Shown piece after piece: positions 4,726-6,376 of a stretch of DNA of 6,376 nt (position 1 is the stretch's first letter; every line of letters begins with the position of its first letter). The notes beneath the pieces were generated by a model, which had not been told where the DNA came from, ran no database searches, and saw only the letters and a list, made by a program, of their open reading frames with translations. The position numbers and the translations under genes are program-made. The stretch lies in contig JAJDBO010000339.1 in NCBI GenBank assembly GCA_029261305.1, positions 1-6,376 on the forward strand, written 5' to 3'. Origin of the DNA: Nitrospirales bacterium. Its GTDB lineage: Bacteria > Nitrospirota > Nitrospiria > Nitrospirales > UBA8639.

Positions 4726-6376
4726 CTATTTGGCTTTGGAACCTCGAGAAGATTGAAGTTGTTGGACCTGCTGAGCCAACCCGGCCAATTTGCCCTCATG
4801 CTCATCCACCTTTTTCCCAAGCGTGGTTCCAATATTATTGACCACGGTTTTTAATTGACTCATAGCTGTGGTTAACTGGTTCAGGTGTTGAACATTACCC
4901 TGTAATTCTTCATTCAGCTTTTTCGTGGACACAGAACTTCCTGTGGTTTGAGTGAGACGTTGCTCTTGTTCTGCCAAACGAGCAGCCTGCTGATCAAGTC
5001 GCGCCGATAAGGAAGTCTTTACCTGGTCCAGAGTAGACACCACCGATTGTACGCTCGTGGTGACTTCATTCAAATGGGCGGAAAGGGTTTGCACGTTGGA
5101 ATCTTTCTGGGTAACCACTGAAGACTGCTCCTGCTTCAGTTGATCCAATTGCGCAGCCAATTTACCGATTTGTTGCATTTGATCATCACTCCGCTTGCCT
5201 AACATCCCGGCCATTGAATCCAAGACTTCCCGCATGGTCACCACTGATTGATTTAATCCTTTCACATGTTGGTCTTGCCCCACCAACTGGGTATGCAGTT
5301 TCGTCACTTCAGCCTTGGAGGTTTTCTCTAACTGTAGAATTAAACCTTCAAGCTTTTTCGACGATGCAACACCGCGGGTTTTTTCTGCCTCTACCACATT
5401 GGCCATTGATTCCAAACTCGTTCGAATGTCCTTATCTAAATATCCGCGCAGAGCCTGGGTATCTGCCTCCAGTTTTTTCGAAAGACCTGCATACTGGCTT
5501 TCCAAGTGCTTCAATTGTTTACTGGACTTTTCAAGAGTTTGCGCATGTTCATCGACCTTGCCCCCAAGCTGCGTGCCTGCTTTATCCAATCCACTTCGAA
5601 GTTGCGTCATTGATTTCGTCAGGTTTTCTAAGTTTTGTTGCGTCACTTTATCTTGTTTTTTGAGGGCCGCGAGGTCCGTCCCTACTTTGGTATTTAATTT
5701 TGAGAGCACTCCAGATTGGGCTTTGAGATCTGAACCCTGGCTATCGAGCTGCGCGCCCAGAGTCGCATTCACCCCTTGTAACGTCTTGGCCACCGAATTG
5801 ATGCTCGTTTTGACGTCATGCTCCAAATACTGTTTGAGTGTCTTAGAATCGGAATCAAGTTTAACTTGCAACGCGGTTTGCTGCGCCCCAATATCATTTT
5901 TCATATTGGTTTCGGCAGTCGTCGCACGTTTGGTCTCGGCCACTAACCGTGTATCAACTGCAGCCAAGGCATCTTTAAATTCCACTAACGATGCGCGAAA
6001 TCCTGCCATATGCTCACTCATGGTCTTACTTTGCTGGTCAAATTCTTTTTGAACATTATCGCGAAGCGTCACGGTTTCTTTGGCACGAGCTTGATCACGG
6101 GACACTAAATCGCCTTCGAGGGTTTTAACTTCCTGCATCAGATCATCGACGACACGTTCAAGGCGTTGTAATCTATGGGATTCAGACTCCAAGTCCCCAC
6201 TTAATTGTGTAAGATTTTCATCCTTGATGCTCCGCAATTCACTATTAAACTTTGCACGGTCCCGAACTAACCCCGAGACTTCCGATTTTTGTTTCGCCAA
6301 CTCATTCTTGGATTCCTGGATGACACGATTGGCTTCAGCCAGAGTCGATTGCAAGTTTTGCTTCTCTTGATCCAAC
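4726..6376 (-). CDS. Large coiled-coil protein of unknown function, 5' end outside the window
   Basis: The open frame runs from the right edge to a TAG at 4728-4726, about 549 visible residues. The leftmost possible start is only a TTG at the extreme edge with no room for a ribosome site, so the true start lies beyond. The protein is rich in Gln, Lys, Leu, Ser, Thr, Asp and Val, has no Cys, Pro or Trp in the visible part, and shows continuous 3-4 spacing of Leu/Val/Met, as expected of a long coiled coil. Residues 1-110 look like a canonical Glu/Lys-rich coiled coil (LERVVDDLMQEVKTLEGDL, 72-90). Residues about 171-549 form three degenerate repeats of about 125 residues. There is no catalytic motif, TPR or transmembrane segment in the visible part. 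It precedes the YbgF-like TPR gene by 37 bases and is probably co-transcribed. It could be an envelope-associated scaffold or the detached coiled-coil partner of the TPR protein; alternatives are a cytoplasmic structural or chromosome-organising protein. Function is not known. Confidence 0.85.
   Translation of the reverse strand, partial: LDQEKQNLQSTLAEANRVIQESKNELAKQKSEVSGLVRDRAKFNSELRSIKDENLTQLSGDLESESHRLQRLERVVDDLMQEVKTLEGDLVSRDQARAKETVTLRDNVQKEFDQQSKTMSEHMAGFRASLVEFKDALAAVDTRLVAETKRATTAETNMKNDIGAQQTALQVKLDSDSKTLKQYLEHDVKTSINSVAKTLQGVNATLGAQLDSQGSDLKAQSGVLSKLNTKVGTDLAALKKQDKVTQQNLENLTKSMTQLRSGLDKAGTQLGGKVDEHAQTLEKSSKQLKHLESQYAGLSKKLEADTQALRGYLDKDIRTSLESMANVVEAEKTRGVASSKKLEGLILQLEKTSKAEVTKLHTQLVGQDQHVKGLNQSVVTMREVLDSMAGMLGKRSDDQMQQIGKLAAQLDQLKQEQSSVVTQKDSNVQTLSAHLNEVTTSVQSVVSTLDQVKTSLSARLDQQAARLAEQEQRLTQTTGSSVSTKKLNEELQGNVQHLNQLTTAMSQLKTVVNNIGTTLGKKVDEHEGKLAGLAQQVQQLQSSRGSKAK
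4729..5112 (-). repeat. Coiled-coil protein repeat unit 3 (residues about 422-549)
   Basis: The opening TLSAHLNEVTTSVQSVVSTL (430-449) fits unit 1 with a one-residue gap. Residues 449-470 align without gaps to 199-220 of unit 1 (9 of 22 identical, including LDxQ). The closing LTTAMSQLKTVV (501-512) and LGKKVDEH (519-526) match unit 1 closely. The protein ends shortly after, in a Ser/Lys tail (SSRGSKAK). Confidence 0.55.
5113..5481 (-). repeat. Coiled-coil protein repeat unit 2 (residues about 299-421)
   Basis: It opens with LRGYLDKDIRTSLESMA (309-325), the counterpart of the opening of unit 1. Its closing segment, LNQSVVTMREVLDSMAGMLG (374-393) then QMQQIGKLAAQLDQL (399-413), aligns in position with the closing segments of units 1 and 3 but is more diverged. 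The middle is poorly conserved. Confidence 0.5.
5482..5865 (-). repeat. Coiled-coil protein repeat unit 1 (residues about 171-298)
   Basis: First of three degenerate protein-level repeats. It opens with LKQYLEHDVKTSINSVA (180-196), continues with LGAQLDSQGSDLKAQ (206-220) and closes with LTKSMTQLRSGL (252-263) and LGGKVDEH (270-277). Residues 171-197 match 300-326 of unit 2 at 11 of 27 positions, mostly conservative elsewhere. Residues 252-291 match 501-540 of unit 3 at 17 of 40. Counts are by hand, without gaps. Confidence 0.6.

Larger units (their letters stand above)
1..6376 (-). other. Predicted operon: coiled coil, TPR protein, mutL, miaA, mtnP, kinase
   Basis: All six genes run in the same direction with gaps of 37, 68 (or 47 if mutL starts at TTG 4131), 4, 13 and 4 bases. 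No terminator-like hairpin with a T run was found in any gap, and the three downstream junctions have ribosome sites embedded in the preceding gene. The first gene, the promoter and the last gene are outside the window. The tightest block is mutL-miaA-mtnP-kinase; a separate transcription start before mutL is possible. Confidence 0.65.

Noticed and set aside
5214..5663. Second plus-strand open frame of 149 codons in the same region
   Set aside because: It overlaps the coiled-coil gene and the other antisense frame, has no recognisable domain and no supporting ribosome site that I can see.
5315..6052. Open frame of 245 codons on the plus strand, opposite the coiled-coil gene
   Set aside because: The translation is a Ser/Cys/Leu/Val-rich string with no family resemblance, as expected from reading the antisense of a Gln/Lys/Thr-rich coiled coil. 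The sense strand has clear protein-level structure and repeats.
4179..6376. A single YbgF gene broken by a frameshift or stop between the coiled coil and the TPR part
   Set aside because: The TPR gene begins with its own complete signal peptide, and a true intergenic stretch of 37 bases separates the two. A recent break would not create a signal peptide.
1..6376. CRISPR array, insertion sequence, tRNA, riboswitch or defence system
   Set aside because: No direct DNA repeats with spacers, terminal inverted repeats, transposase, tRNA fold or defence-related domain was recognised on either strand. Almost every base is accounted for by the six genes.

Overview
The window reads as one stretch of bacterial chromosome in which all six recognisable genes lie on the minus strand, head to tail, with gaps of 4 to about 68 bases. 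In transcription order (right to left) they are: a large coiled-coil protein cut by the right edge; a small exported TPR protein resembling the C-terminal half of YbgF/CpoB; mutL (mismatch repair); miaA (tRNA dimethylallyltransferase); mtnP (S-methyl-5'-thioadenosine phosphorylase); and the N-terminal part of a PfkB/ribokinase-family kinase cut by the left edge. This looks like a single operon or a set of overlapping transcription units. I see no convincing promoter, terminator, RNA gene, mobile element or CRISPR array, and no gap longer than 300 bases.

The organism is probably a Gram-negative (diderm) bacterium. The evidence is a Sec-exported TPR protein of the Tol-Pal accessory type and a MutL with the metal-dependent endonuclease motifs, which are lost in E. 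coli-type MutL/MutH organisms. By eye the base composition is close to half G+C. The gene set is compatible with Nitrospirota or a deltaproteobacterial-type lineage, with a Nitrospira-like host as my first guess. That is a low-confidence inference from gene order, not something the sequence proves.

The genes fall into three functional pairs. On the right, a coiled-coil protein and a TPR protein look like the two halves of YbgF/CpoB held in separate genes, suggesting an envelope role. In the centre, mutL-miaA is a classic bacterial linkage, here with a 4-base gap. On the left, mtnP and the kinase are joined by another 4-base gap. MtnP splits methylthioadenosine, a by-product of polyamine synthesis and other SAM-using reactions, into adenine and methylthioribose-1-phosphate. 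The kinase may act on a nucleoside or sugar in the same salvage route. Ribosome binding sites for mtnP, miaA and the kinase sit inside, or overlap the end of, the preceding gene, which suggests translational coupling.

I did not find an obviously new system. The most interesting item is the coiled-coil protein: its visible C-terminal 380 residues can be read as three degenerate tandem repeats of about 125 residues, directly upstream of the stand-alone YbgF-type TPR gene.
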